Shown: in pieces, positions 1-8,038 of the stretch
Numbering within the stretch: the stretch's first letter is position 1
Layout: each line of letters opens with the position of its first letter
From: an uncultured Clostridia bacterium
GTDB taxonomy: Bacteria; Bacillota; Clostridia; Oscillospirales; Ruminococcaceae
Assembly: GCA_947626755.1 (NCBI GenBank)
Contig: CANQTP010000023.1
Span: 1-40,895, forward strand
Direction of reading: 5' to 3'
DNA length: 40,895 nucleotides
The notes under the pieces: generated by a model
What the model was told of the DNA's origin: nothing
The model's database searches: none
What the model saw: only the letters and a program-made list of their open reading frames with translations
Position numbers and translations under genes: made by a program

Positions 1-21
1 CGCTCACCATAATACTATGAC

Positions 22-132
22 GCACGGACGCACCTATGTATGCGCCCGTGCTAACCATAACATGAAAGGTGGGTGTAAACAAATGCAAAGAATAACAACA
101 GAAAGCAGATTAATTATCCGCTTTCTGTTGTT
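22..132. terminator. Two intergenic hairpins, the second a likely bidirectional terminator
   Basis: No gene is seen in 1-181. A GC-rich hairpin with arms GCACGG and CCGTGC lies at about 22-51. A perfect 13-bp stem AACAACAGAAAGC/GCTTTCTGTTGTT pairs 94-106 with 120-132. It is followed on the plus strand by TTATTTTA and lies 50 bp past the stop of the minus-strand FecR gene, so it probably ends that transcript and any plus-strand transcript entering from the left. Confidence 0.6.
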
Positions 133-181
133 TTATTTTATGAGAGGTAGTTGGATTTGCTCAATATATTACAGCTTTGTT

Positions 182-967
182 CTATTGTGTTTTTCGATGT
201 TCCGTAAGAATTGTTCTACTGACGGCGGGCAGAGTAACGGTTTCTCCCTCTTCCGCTGTAATGCTTTCGGGCATTGTGACTCCCTCTTCGGAAGTTTCAA
301 AGCTTATGGTATATGTTGTCGGAAGCGGTTCTGTTGTTTCGGTGGTAGTTTCAGATGTTTCTTCCGTTGTGACCGTGGTAGTTGTCTCTGCCGCAGAAGG
401 AGTTGTTCCCGTATACGGTGAAGGGACATACTGCGGTGCTATTGCGGAAGGAACAGTAGTTATCTCCGTTTCCGGAACAGTTGTAAAGGCAGTCTCCTGT
501 ACAGTCTCGGGAACTGTGGTAACAGCTTCTGTTTCGGGAACAGTGGTTTCCTGTTCGGCTTCTGAAACAGTGGTTTCTTGTTCGCTTTCCGAAACGGTGG
601 TTTCCGTTTCTGTGGTAGCAATTTCCGTTTCTGCTTCGGAAAGGGAAGTTTCCTGTTCGGTATACGCTTCTTCGGACGCTGAAACAGGCTCCGCTTCATC
701 AACAGGAGCAGCTGTTTCGGCGGCGAGGGAAATTTCCGAAACCGCAGGCGCAGACGTTTCCGCAGGAGTATTATCCCCAATTACGGGAACGGCAGCCGCA
801 GCTGTTGTTTCATTCGGTGAAACTTCCGCTTCGGCGGTGTTTGTCTCTTCTTTCACCTTTTCGGCAATGCTTTCGTTCAGCACAAGCAGTCCGCTGTCGT
901 TGGAATTTATAATGGTTTCCTTTACTTTTTCGGGAAGCATAAGATAGTCGGAGGGGTAAACGGGGGG
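182..967 (-). CDS. FecR-domain protein, C-terminal part in a shifted frame
   Basis: This is the continuation of the upstream FecR ORF, reached only if the reading frame changes at the C6 run (minus strand) at 962-967. It encodes a long low-complexity tail rich in Thr, Glu, Ala and Pro, with repeated TTVPETE/ETTVSE-type units. It ends in a segment (TISFETSEEGVTMPESI) that resembles the start of an InlB B-type repeat but stops early. Such tails usually span the cell wall or serve as extended linkers. The frame has no ribosome site of its own, so it is read as part of one broken gene. Removing one C gives an uninterrupted protein of 500 residues with the upstream part. Either the break is real, or it is a base-call error. 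Confidence 0.65.
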   Translation of the reverse strand, partial: PPVYPSDYLMLPEKVKETIINSNDSGLLVLNESIAEKVKEETNTAEAEVSPNETTAAAAVPVIGDNTPAETSAPAVSEISLAAETAAPVDEAEPVSASEEAYTEQETSLSEAETEIATTETETTVSESEQETTVSEAEQETTVPETEAVTTVPETVQETAFTTVPETEITTVPSAIAPQYVPSPYTGTTPSAAETTTTVTTEETSETTTETTEPLPTTYTISFETSEEGVTMPESITAEEGETVTLPAVSRTILTEHRKTQ

Positions 968-1685
968 TATTTTCGGTATCATATGTAAAAAGTGTTGGCT
1001 CGCCGCTTTCGTCCACGCCGTGGAAAACAAAATAGGAGTTTCCGTCAATGTCGGGATCGTTGGAAGTTTCCTCATTCTGATCCGTAACAATGGTAACACG
1101 ATTTCCTTCGGTAACTACCACAACATCGCCTTTTGCATCTCCGTTTTCGTCAAGGAGCTGCACGTCCACATGATCGTGGATAACGTCCACATCGGTGAGA
1201 TAGCTTCCGTCCTCAAGCTGACTTACATTTACATTGAAGCTCGTTCCACGCACCGCCATTGTTGATTTTGGGGCATTTACCACATAGGAAGAATTTTCCG
1301 AAAGGGGCTTTGTGATCTCGTTGAGAATATTTCCCTCGCGGAGTTTAAGGATAGTTCTGCTGTCCGCCTGATTTCCCGCGGCAACAAGTTCCATTACCGT
1401 CAGTTCGTCTAAAAGCACATACTTGTCGCTGTCAAGGGCAAGCCGCAGGGAGCTTTCCTTATCGGTGGAAATAAAGTCCTCGTTCTCGAAATTCATTCCC
1501 ACATAAACGTCCAGATGTCCTATGTCCTTTCTTTCCACCGAAGAAGTTCCCGTCATTTCAAAGCTTTTGAGAACGCGGTAGCTTTCGGGTCTTGTAAGTA
1601 CGAACACGATAATTATGGAAATTATCACAGCCGCCAGAGCAGAAGCGGCAATTATCAGGATATTTTTCTTGCTTAATGCTTTCAA
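810..1685 (-). CDS. FecR-domain membrane-anchored protein, N-terminal part (frameshifted)
   Basis: The start is TTG at 1685, chosen because GAGGTGA lies 4-11 bases upstream. The protein opens with a short cytoplasmic stretch and one membrane segment (about residues 8-32). A FecR-type domain follows, with the typical core VVNAPKSTMAVRGTSFNV near residue 135-152. FecR domains are extracellular beta-rich modules found in sigma-regulators and in surface proteins next to CHASE2 cyclases. The sensible reading ends at about 967 (FTYDTENTP). Beyond that this frame yields basic nonsense sequence to a stop at 810, while the sensible sequence continues in the neighbouring frame. The gene is transcribed behind a riboswitch-like leader, separately from the upstream isomerase-like gene. 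Function is unknown; a surface or envelope role is inferred from the anchor and tail. Confidence 0.75.
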   Translation of the reverse strand: MKALSKKNILIIAASALAAVIISIIIVFVLTRPESYRVLKSFEMTGTSSVERKDIGHLDVYVGMNFENEDFISTDKESSLRLALDSDKYVLLDELTVMELVAAGNQADSRTILKLREGNILNEITKPLSENSSYVVNAPKSTMAVRGTSFNVNVSQLEDGSYLTDVDVIHDHVDVQLLDENGDAKGDVVVVTEGNRVTIVTDQNEETSNDPDIDGNSYFVFHGVDESGEPTLFTYDTENTPRLPLRLSYASRKSKGNHYKFQRQRTACAERKHCRKGERRDKHRRSGSFTE

Positions 1686-1700
1686 GAGTATCACCTCAAA

Positions 1701-1844
1701 TAAAAAAGAGTACGCAGCCTTGCTGCACCATTGAAACGTTTTCAACAAATGCAGCACGACGACCATACCCTGTAAAGAACTTATTAAAGAGCTTAGGTTC
1801 ATGCTTTGCGCAAACCGCTTTCACGGAAATTGCCTTTAAATTTG
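1701..1844 (-). promoter_or_regulatory. c-di-GMP-I (GEMM-I) riboswitch with antiterminator and terminator
   Basis: Read on the minus strand. P1 can form between CAAAU (1840-1844) and AUUUG (1746-1750). A short stem CCGU/GCGG is capped by a GAAA tetraloop (about 1818-1825). The core GCGCAAAGC follows (1803-1811). CCUAAG and UAUGG form the two strands of the classical 11-nt GAAA-tetraloop receptor. GAAA loop, CGCAAAGC core and CCUAA/UAUGG receptor together are hallmarks of c-di-GMP-I aptamers. Downstream, UGCUGCA (1750-1756) pairs with UGCAGCA (1721-1727) as an antiterminator. The latter arm also forms a terminator GUGCAGC-AAG-GCUGCGU (1712-1728) followed by U6 (1702-1707). Because the antiterminator uses the P1 3' strand, ligand binding should favour termination (inference). 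c-di-GMP specificity is not proven; related variants bind cGAMP. Confidence 0.78.
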
Positions 1845-1855
1845 TTAGTAAGTAA

Positions 1856-1864
1856 ATTATACCA
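1856..1864 (-). promoter_or_regulatory. Extended -10 promoter of the riboswitch-FecR transcript
   Basis: TGGTATAAT on the minus strand is a consensus extended -10 element. No good -35 is seen at 17 bp, which is common for extended -10 promoters. Transcription would start near 1849, just before the riboswitch P1 strand. Confidence 0.6.
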
Positions 1865-1921
1865 TATTCCTTGCTCAATTATATGAACGCCCAAATTAAT
1901 TTAATATTAATTTTTAATAAA

Positions 1922-2695
1922 TTATAGTATACCAAGATCTTTTAAGAATTCCGCCGATCGCCGCTGATTTTCCAAAGACGCAGTTTCAATAAGTATAGAA
2001 CATTCAGAAAAATACTCATTGTAATATTTTTTGAATTTAACCCAGTCGATTTTCCCGCTGCCCACAGGAAGGTGAAGATCATTTACAAGATCGTTGTCGT
2101 TTATGTGCATATGCTTTACGAAAGGTGCAAGACTTTCCGCCCATTTTTCAATGGGAACGCTCTTTCCGAAGCAGGACGCATGAGCATAGTCAAGGCAGAC
2201 TCCGTAATTGGGGAATTTTGCAAGATTTTTGCTGAGCTTTTCTAACAGTTCGGGGGAAAAATCAAACATATTCTCCATGTAAATGTTTATCTGCGGGAAT
2301 TCCGCAAGGATCCCGCTCCAGTATGCGGTGTTCGTTTCAAGCCAACCCCGGGTGTAAAACTCCGCCGTAAGAAGCGGATCAAAATTCGTATGGAAAACCA
2401 CACCCGCCGCTCCAAGCCGTAATGCAGTGTCAATGCTCTGGCGGATACGCTTATCGGAAATTTCCCGTATCAGCTTATCCGAACTGAAAACAAGCACGTC
2501 GTAAAAATCCCCGTGCATGGTGCAGTAACGCGGATATTCCGCATACTTTTTTATCATTTCCCCGACCTTTGCGGCATCATCAAGCACGGTCGGCGTCATG
2601 AAGTCGTTATATTCAAAACCCATGCCGTATTCGTCCGCAAGGGAAACGCTTTCCCCGATATTTTCATAACTTGGTATCACAAGGAATTTTGCCAT
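1922..2695 (-). CDS. Sugar phosphate isomerase/epimerase-like TIM-barrel protein
   Basis: A 257-residue soluble protein of the xylose-isomerase-like (AP endonuclease 2) TIM-barrel superfamily. Likely metal ligands appear in the usual order: His in MHGDF, His in FHTNFDP, Glu in IYMENM, Asp/His in LDYAHAS, His in HMHINDND and a C-terminal Glu in LIETASLE. Members act on sugars, inositols or other small carbohydrates; the substrate here cannot be told. The start has GGTGGAG upstream. It begins 25 bp after the cyclase gene ends and is probably cotranscribed with it, whereas the FecR gene downstream has its own promoter. Confidence 0.8.
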   Translation of the reverse strand: MAKFLVIPSYENIGESVSLADEYGMGFEYNDFMTPTVLDDAAKVGEMIKKYAEYPRYCTMHGDFYDVLVFSSDKLIREISDKRIRQSIDTALRLGAAGVVFHTNFDPLLTAEFYTRGWLETNTAYWSGILAEFPQINIYMENMFDFSPELLEKLSKNLAKFPNYGVCLDYAHASCFGKSVPIEKWAESLAPFVKHMHINDNDLVNDLHLPVGSGKIDWVKFKKYYNEYFSECSILIETASLENQRRSAEFLKDLGIL

Positions 2696-2720
2696 TAAAG
2701 CTCTCCACCTTTACATATAA

Positions 2721-4025
2721 TTACTGCGCCGCTGCTTCTTCGGGGGAATTATTTTCTTTACTGTCGATAATATTTTTTAAAAAATATACAAAAACGCCTT
2801 TGGATTTTCCTTTTAAAGGAATTTCACCTATAGGTTCGACTTCGACTCTGTCCTTGACCTGTTCGTAAACATACTCGCTGATAAGCACCTGACCGCGCTT
2901 GGCGTTTGATTCCAGACGGGCGGCGGTGTTTACCGTGTCGCCAATTGCGGTATAGTCCATACGGAAGTTGCAGCCGATGTTTCCAACAACGGCATTTCCG
3001 CAGTTGACTCCCACGCCGAAGCTGACCGACTTGCCGTATTTTTCAAGGAATTTGCTTTCGATCTCGTTTCCGCCGTTTACAATATCAAGAGCGGTCTTTA
3101 CAGCTCGGAAAACATAGTCGTCCAGATCAAAAGGAGCGTTGAAAACAGCCATTGTGGCGTCGCCGATGAATTTGTCCAGCGTTCCGCCGTTCTTGAAAAT
3201 GGCGTTTGTGGTAAGATTCAGGTAACTGTTGAGAATATCCACCACCTGTTCGGGCTCAAGACTTTCCGACATGGGAGTGAATCCGCGTATATCCACGAAA
3301 AGCACCGCGATATGACGATTTTCGCCGCCAAGCTTTATGGTATAATTTCCCTTGGAAGCGATCTCATCGACCACCTGCGGAGCAACATATTTCCTGAAAG
3401 CGTCCGTTACGCGTTTCTTTTCCAGAGCTTCATGGACGTATTTCCGTACAAGATTGATAAGGTAGCCAACAACCATGAAAAGCAGTGAGTAAATAACCGG
3501 GTACGCCGTTCCAAGAAAATTTACAAGCATAAAGACGCACGCAAGGAGTATCATTCCAATAAATGTCACAGGCGTGGAAAATTTCAGCTTATACTGTCTT
3601 GAAATAAAGTATATCAGTGCCGCCGCAGCCGCGCTTACTATAGAAGCATACCATCTGCCCGCAGGAACGGGGCTTCTCTCGTCCATAAGTTCCTGTAAAA
3701 TATTTGCGTGGATCTCAACTCCGTACATCTGAACGGAACTTCCCGGAACGGAATACTGATCCTGCATTCCCGCGGCATACGCACCTACAAGAACTATACA
3801 ATCGGTAAAGATCCTCGGATCAACATTTCCGTTCAGCACATCAATAAATGAGATATATTCATAATCGCCGGGACGTCCTGCGTAATTTATCCGGAATCTG
3901 CCGTTGCCGTCAAGTTTCGGGACATATTCGGAAGCGCCTGTTCTTTCGCAGTAAAGTGAATATATCACCGAGGAAAAGCTTTTATAGACTTCTCCGCCGC
4001 TTACTTCGGGAGAGGACTGGCTCAT
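2721..4025 (-). CDS. Class III adenylate/guanylate cyclase, C-terminal part of a CHASE2-cyclase
   Basis: This holds the end of the CHASE2 sensor, two or three membrane segments (around WYASIVSAAAAALIYF and GMILLACVFMLVNFLG) and a complete class III nucleotide cyclase domain. Cyclase motifs visible include VLFVDIRGFTPMSE (metal Asp), FIGDATMAVFNAP (second metal Asp) and DYTAIGDTVNTAARLE near the substrate/transition-state region. The product would be cAMP or cGMP made in the cytoplasm in response to an extracellular signal. The first ATG has no ribosome site. The frame is open upstream to about 4204, where the coding sense joins the N-terminal ORF after removal of one TA unit; the joined protein would be 605 residues. 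As it stands, this piece is probably poorly expressed. Confidence 0.8.
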   Translation of the reverse strand: MSQSSPEVSGGEVYKSFSSVIYSLYCERTGASEYVPKLDGNGRFRINYAGRPGDYEYISFIDVLNGNVDPRIFTDCIVLVGAYAAGMQDQYSVPGSSVQMYGVEIHANILQELMDERSPVPAGRWYASIVSAAAAALIYFISRQYKLKFSTPVTFIGMILLACVFMLVNFLGTAYPVIYSLLFMVVGYLINLVRKYVHEALEKKRVTDAFRKYVAPQVVDEIASKGNYTIKLGGENRHIAVLFVDIRGFTPMSESLEPEQVVDILNSYLNLTTNAIFKNGGTLDKFIGDATMAVFNAPFDLDDYVFRAVKTALDIVNGGNEIESKFLEKYGKSVSFGVGVNCGNAVVGNIGCNFRMDYTAIGDTVNTAARLESNAKRGQVLISEYVYEQVKDRVEVEPIGEIPLKGKSKGVFVYFLKNIIDSKENNSPEEAAAQ

Positions 4026-4180
4026 AAATGCGGAACGGAGAATACCGTCCTCATCTGTGGCGGCATTTACAAAGCCTGTTGCGGAAACGTCCGCAATTAT
4101 CGGCTCGGAAACGCTGTCTATATGGAAATAGTCTATGTACTGTCTGCCCTTTTCGTCCGTGACAAAGGCGGGGGAGTAAT

Positions 4181-4540
4181 TTATATATGAACGTTGCCTT
4201 TATCCTTGCAGGCGTTTATAAGCGCATCATCGCCCGCCTTGTCCATTTCTCCGAAAACCATTATATCAAGCGCGGTAACGGCGGGATATTCGCCCAAAGC
4301 GTTTATAAGGTCGGCATATGTCTGCCTTGACCATGTTCCGAAAGTTCCGAGACTTTCAAGAGTTTTATCGTCTATGGCAATAATTTTTATCTTGTTGTTT
4401 ATGCCGCGCGGGGTCTGGTAAAGCCTGTCTCTCAGCATATTGTCAAAGGAATAGAACACATCGCCGAATGCGATCAGGAATACCAACAGAAAAAATACCA
4501 GCGTTTCGGCTGCGGCATAAAGTTTACTCTTATTTTTCAC
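4181..4540 (-). CDS. CHASE2 sensor, N-terminal part of the cyclase gene (frameshifted)
   Basis: The start is set at GTG 4540 because AAGGCGG lies upstream at good spacing; an in-frame ATG at 4573 lies directly behind a hairpin and has no ribosome site. The ORF encodes a membrane segment (about residues 7-27) and the first half of a CHASE2 extracellular domain: DNMLRDRLYQ, KIIAIDDKTLESLG, WSRQTYADLI and AVTALDIMVFGE are typical. It stops at GNVHI, where a short TA repeat (4182-4188) puts the rest of the gene out of frame by two bases. Deleting one TA gives GNVHINYSPAF and restores the full protein. It is transcribed from the consensus promoter at 4609-4637. Confidence 0.72.
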   Translation of the reverse strand: MKNKSKLYAAAETLVFFLLVFLIAFGDVFYSFDNMLRDRLYQTPRGINNKIKIIAIDDKTLESLGTFGTWSRQTYADLINALGEYPAVTALDIMVFGEMDKAGDDALINACKDKGNVHI

Positions 4541-4576
4541 AGATATGATCCGCCTTTCCGTAAATAAAGCCATACA

Positions 4577-4597
4577 GCCCGCAAGAAACGGGCTGTG
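4577..4597 (-). other. Hairpin in the cyclase 5' leader
   Basis: The perfect stem CAGCCCG/CGGGCTG with a 7-base loop lies within the first ~25 nt of the predicted transcript. It lacks a following U run, so it is not a normal terminator. It could stabilise the mRNA or affect translation. Confidence 0.45.
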
Positions 4598-4608
4598 CGG
4601 TACTTTTT

Positions 4609-4637
4609 ATTATAACATTGATGTAATATTATGTCAA
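4609..4637 (-). promoter_or_regulatory. Consensus sigma-A promoter of the cyclase operon
   Basis: On the minus strand TTGACA (4632-4637) and TATAAT (4609-4614) are separated by exactly 17 bp. All twelve hexamer bases match consensus, so strong constitutive expression is expected. Confidence 0.85.
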
Positions 4638-4696
4638 GCATACATTATAAATAATTTCAGAACTTTATTTACGGGAGCCGATCTTACGGTCTCATA

Positions 4697-5848
4697 TCAT
4701 GCCGCTGTCCGCCTGTAATTCCGCACAAGAACGGTCAGGACCACAAACACAGCCGCAAACCCGCATTCTATAAGCAGGTATGAAATAATTTCCGAAGTCT
4801 CAAATGCGCTGCTGCCCAAAATAATGTCGTTTGCCTTTACATACCAGTACGCGGGAAGAAATCTCGCCGCTTTCAGAACGCCTTCCGACAGCAAAGACTG
4901 ATCCACAAACACCCCGCAAAGAAAACTCATTCCCAGACTTATTATCTGAGTCAGAAAAGTAATTACGTTCCCGCCGATGGAAAAGCAGGAAATAAATATT
5001 GCAATTGCCGCCGCGGCAACGGCAAAGATCAGACTGTTCAGAACGGCAAGCCACATTTTTCCCGAATATATCCCGTCCGTGAAATACATTCCCACAAGCA
5101 TGAAAATAAACCATATCAGCAGGACAAAAACAATGCTTCCCGCAAATATCAGGAATGTGTATTCGCTTGCTTTTATTCCCGAACAATCTGTGCGGAAGCG
5201 CAGATCCTTTTTATTCATTTCAATAATAATATCGGAAAGCGTATTTATAAGCACTGCCAACAGGATATACGACAAATATCTGAAATATATCATAGCAGTA
5301 TAATTTACCGGTCTGTCATTTTCATTGAAATTTGCAAAATTAATTTCCGCTTTTTCCGAAAGCGCAGTCTCCGCATTTTTTACCGCACCCGATAAATTTT
5401 CTCCCGCAGAAATATACGCGCTTACAGTGGAAATATATTTTTCAAGGAACATATCCATAAGTATTTCGCTGTAGCCGTTATGCATTTTCCGCATTTCAAA
5501 AAGTTTGTCCGTATTTCCCGAAGCAAGGTTTTCCGCATATCCTTTTTTTATTGTTATAACGCAGTCAGCGCGTTCATAATAAAGTGCGTCAATAATAATA
5601 TCATCATTATTTTCAAGCGTAACTATATTGTTATTTTCTCCGATAAAGTCAATGAGCGAACGGCTTTCCGCAGAATTATCCTCGTCAAAAAAACATATAT
5701 CAAGTTCCGTTTGTTCAAACATTTGTCCGCTGTCATTGCCCATATATGCAAACATAAACGCCAGCACAAAAAATATTACCGTATATATGATTATCGGCAC
5801 TCTGTGTCCTTTCCAAAGGACTTTAAAAAACACATTAAAGACTTGCAT
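4697..5848 (-). CDS. ABC-2 type exporter permease (second subunit)
   Basis: A 383-residue membrane protein. It has one N-terminal membrane segment (about 18-37), a large extracytoplasmic loop (about 40-190) and five or six C-terminal membrane segments, the architecture of ABC-2 permeases of the YhgE/YhaP or DrrB type. It begins at an ATG behind AAGGAGG and overlaps the end of the preceding permease gene by 14 bp, so the two are translationally coupled. With the other permease and the ATPase it should form an exporter; the neighbouring two-component system suggests a role in antibiotic or envelope-stress efflux (inference). No terminator with a U run is obvious after the stop. Confidence 0.85.
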   Translation of the reverse strand: MQVFNVFFKVLWKGHRVPIIIYTVIFFVLAFMFAYMGNDSGQMFEQTELDICFFDEDNSAESRSLIDFIGENNNIVTLENNDDIIIDALYYERADCVITIKKGYAENLASGNTDKLFEMRKMHNGYSEILMDMFLEKYISTVSAYISAGENLSGAVKNAETALSEKAEINFANFNENDRPVNYTAMIYFRYLSYILLAVLINTLSDIIIEMNKKDLRFRTDCSGIKASEYTFLIFAGSIVFVLLIWFIFMLVGMYFTDGIYSGKMWLAVLNSLIFAVAAAAIAIFISCFSIGGNVITFLTQIISLGMSFLCGVFVDQSLLSEGVLKAARFLPAYWYVKANDIILGSSAFETSEIISYLLIECGFAAVFVVLTVLVRNYRRTAA

Positions 5849-6965
5849 ATCTTTTCCTCCTTGTCATAATTATTCCAAGCGTGGAAAATATCAGAATAGT
5901 TATTATCATTGTAATTATTTTTGTAAAAAATCTGTCAAGGTCGTCGTAGATATTCAGGCAATAAATGCTGTCGGAAATTACCGCGGCGGGATTAATATTA
6001 TTGAACCAAGGCGCTTTTTCCGCAACTACCGCTTTCATATTGCCTACCATAAGTCCGCTTAAATAACAAAGTGTCATGATTATTCCCGTTGAAAGACCAT
6101 CTTTTGTATTTTCTTTCATATTTCCTATGGAACCTATGAAAAATCCGAAAGAAACGCCTGTAAATCCGCCCAAAATTGCCGCAAGATAAACAAGGGGCAG
6201 TCTGTTTCCAAAATCAATTTTCAGCACAAAGGCAATGAACGTTACGCAAATTACCGAACATATAAATTCAATGAAAAAACTTCCGCATAATGCCGCCGTA
6301 AGGCTTATTCCTTTCGGAACGGGAGAACAGTTTTTCCTTGCTCCCAGAGCGGACAGGTTTGCCTGATTTTTCGTGCTTATATTTATTCCCATATATGATC
6401 CGTACAGCGAACTCATGGCAATTAAATTATAAAAATACGAATCAAAATTATTGGTATTTCCATGTGTAACGGGAGTTTCCTCAATAATTTCCCGCTCCTC
6501 GGAAAGTTCGGAAATTACTTTTTCCGCGTTCCCGGGGTCTTTTGTTATAACATCGGTGATAATTTTCTCCCGCAAATTATATTGTTCGATAAATTCTTTC
6601 AACGTTGTTTCTTCAATTCCGTTTTCCGCAACGGTAAGGGAAATTTTTTCTCCCGAATAAATTATCCCGTCGATCTCTCCGTTTTTAAGAAGTTCCATAG
6701 CAGTATTTTCATCGGTAAATTTTGCGTCAAGAAATTTATTTTCCGAGTCGTTCAGCGCGTCAATTACCGAACGAAAAACCTTGTTTTCCTCGTTTTCAAC
6801 TATTGCCGCGGGGATAGGTTCGGTGCTTGTAAGATCATTGTAAATATCCGAAAATGCGATCTTGAAAAATATGCCTAAAATTATGGGAAAAAGTATCATC
6901 CAGAACATCAGGTTCCCGCTTTTGAAACCGCTTTTTATAAAATATCTGAAATTATGCCAAAACAT
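5835..6965 (-). CDS. ABC-2 type exporter permease (first subunit)
   Basis: A 376-residue permease with one N-terminal membrane helix (about residues 20-38), an extracytoplasmic domain and a C-terminal block of about five helices. This is the same plan as the downstream permease, so the pair likely forms a heterodimer. The start is ATG 6965, because AAGGAG sits seven bases upstream; an upstream in-frame ATG at 7019 lies inside the ATPase gene and has no ribosome site. The gap to the ATPase stop is only 4 bp. Substrate is unknown. Confidence 0.85.
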   Translation of the reverse strand: MFWHNFRYFIKSGFKSGNLMFWMILFPIILGIFFKIAFSDIYNDLTSTEPIPAAIVENEENKVFRSVIDALNDSENKFLDAKFTDENTAMELLKNGEIDGIIYSGEKISLTVAENGIEETTLKEFIEQYNLREKIITDVITKDPGNAEKVISELSEEREIIEETPVTHGNTNNFDSYFYNLIAMSSLYGSYMGINISTKNQANLSALGARKNCSPVPKGISLTAALCGSFFIEFICSVICVTFIAFVLKIDFGNRLPLVYLAAILGGFTGVSFGFFIGSIGNMKENTKDGLSTGIIMTLCYLSGLMVGNMKAVVAEKAPWFNNINPAAVISDSIYCLNIYDDLDRFFTKIITMIITILIFSTLGIIMTRRKRYASL

Positions 6966-6969
6966 TTTC

Positions 6970-7917
6970 TCACTCCTTATCCCGCAGCGCTTTTCCCGTA
7001 ATTTCAAGAAAAACGTCATTTAATGTGGGTAATTCCGAATACACTCTTCCGAAAGCAATATCGTTCTTTTGCAGAACGTCAAGAACTCTTATAAGATTAT
7101 GTTTTCCGCCCGAGCAGTAAACGGTCAGTTTTGCACCGTCATACTCCGAATTATAAACATGAGGGAGCGCGGAAATTTCTCCCGTAATTTTTTCATCAAG
7201 TCCGAGAACTTCAATATTGATCGTTTCGGTATTTTTTATCATGCGTTTAAGTTCGTCATTTGTGCCTTCCGCAATTTTTTTGCCCTTGTCCATAATTGCA
7301 ATACGAGTACAAATTTGCTCCACTTCCTCCATGTAATGGGAAGTGTAAATTATGGTCGCGCCGTTTTTATTTAATTCTTGGATCCCTTCGAGAATTTTAT
7401 TTCTGCTTTGCGGATCGACTGCAACGGTAGGTTCGTCAAGAATTATAAGTTTCGGCTTGTGCGCTATCCCGCAGGCAATATTAAGTCTCCGCAGAAGTCC
7501 GCCCGAAAGCTTTTTCGGACTGAATTTCTTAAAATCTTCAAGTCCCGTAAAAGCGATCGCTTCCTCAACAAGACGTTTTCTTTCCGCTTTGTCACGTATG
7601 TAAAGTCCGCAGAAATAGTCGATATTTTCATAAACATTAAGTTCTTCAAAAACTGCCACATTCTGCATGATAACGCCTATCTGCTTTTTGATGTCATAAC
7701 TTGACGGAGTCATTTCCTTCCCGAAAATTTCAATTTCCCCTTTGTCAAATGTCAGCAGCGAAAGCAGACAATTTATCGTTGTTGTTTTTCCCGAACCGTT
7801 AGGCCCTAAAAGCCCGAAAATTTCCCCTTCTTTAATTTCAAGATCAAGGTGATCCAGTGCCACAAGATCGCCGTAACGCTTTACAAGGCTGCTTATTTTT
7901 ACAACTGTATTTTCCAT
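6970..7917 (-). CDS. ABC transporter ATP-binding protein
   Basis: A 315-residue ATPase of the ABC-2 exporter class. Walker A is GPNGSGKTT (residues 38-46), the signature is LSGGLLRRLN, Walker B is LIILDEPTVAVDP and the switch His is in YTSHYMEE. A C-terminal extension of about 90 residues follows the nucleotide-binding domain, as in DrrA/YhaQ-like proteins. The start is ATG 7917 behind GGGGAGAG. It is first in a three-gene operon and diverges from the kinase gene across about 175 bp. No consensus promoter is visible upstream, consistent with control by an activator such as the adjacent response regulator. Confidence 0.92.
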   Translation of the reverse strand: MENTVVKISSLVKRYGDLVALDHLDLEIKEGEIFGLLGPNGSGKTTTINCLLSLLTFDKGEIEIFGKEMTPSSYDIKKQIGVIMQNVAVFEELNVYENIDYFCGLYIRDKAERKRLVEEAIAFTGLEDFKKFSPKKLSGGLLRRLNIACGIAHKPKLIILDEPTVAVDPQSRNKILEGIQELNKNGATIIYTSHYMEEVEQICTRIAIMDKGKKIAEGTNDELKRMIKNTETINIEVLGLDEKITGEISALPHVYNSEYDGAKLTVYCSGGKHNLIRVLDVLQKNDIAFGRVYSELPTLNDVFLEITGKALRDKE

Positions 7918-7999
7918 AGTTCTCTCCCCTTTGATAAGTATATTATTATCATACATCATTTTTTTGGAAAATAAAAGTGCCTGCCGTCATTTTCCCATA

Positions 8000-8011
8000 T
8001 GACAAATGTCA
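8000..8011. promoter_or_regulatory. Candidate operator TGACA-N2-TGTCA between exporter and two-component genes
   Basis: A dyad with perfect 5-bp arms lies between the divergent exporter and kinase genes, 28 bp upstream of the kinase -35. NarL/LuxR-type regulators bind short dyads, so this is a candidate site for the adjacent regulator. The assignment is inference. Confidence 0.4.
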
Positions 8012-8038
8012 CAATTTTTCCGAACGAACGAAAATTCC

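Noticed and set aside
177-947. 256-codon plus-strand frame rich in Val and Ser
   Set aside because: It is the antisense of the Thr/Glu-rich tail of the FecR protein; the low complexity keeps the frame open.
7948-7976. Possible -10/-35 for the exporter operon
   Set aside because: TATGAT has only TTTTAT at 17 bp; too weak to list as a promoter, though activator-dependent transcription is possible.
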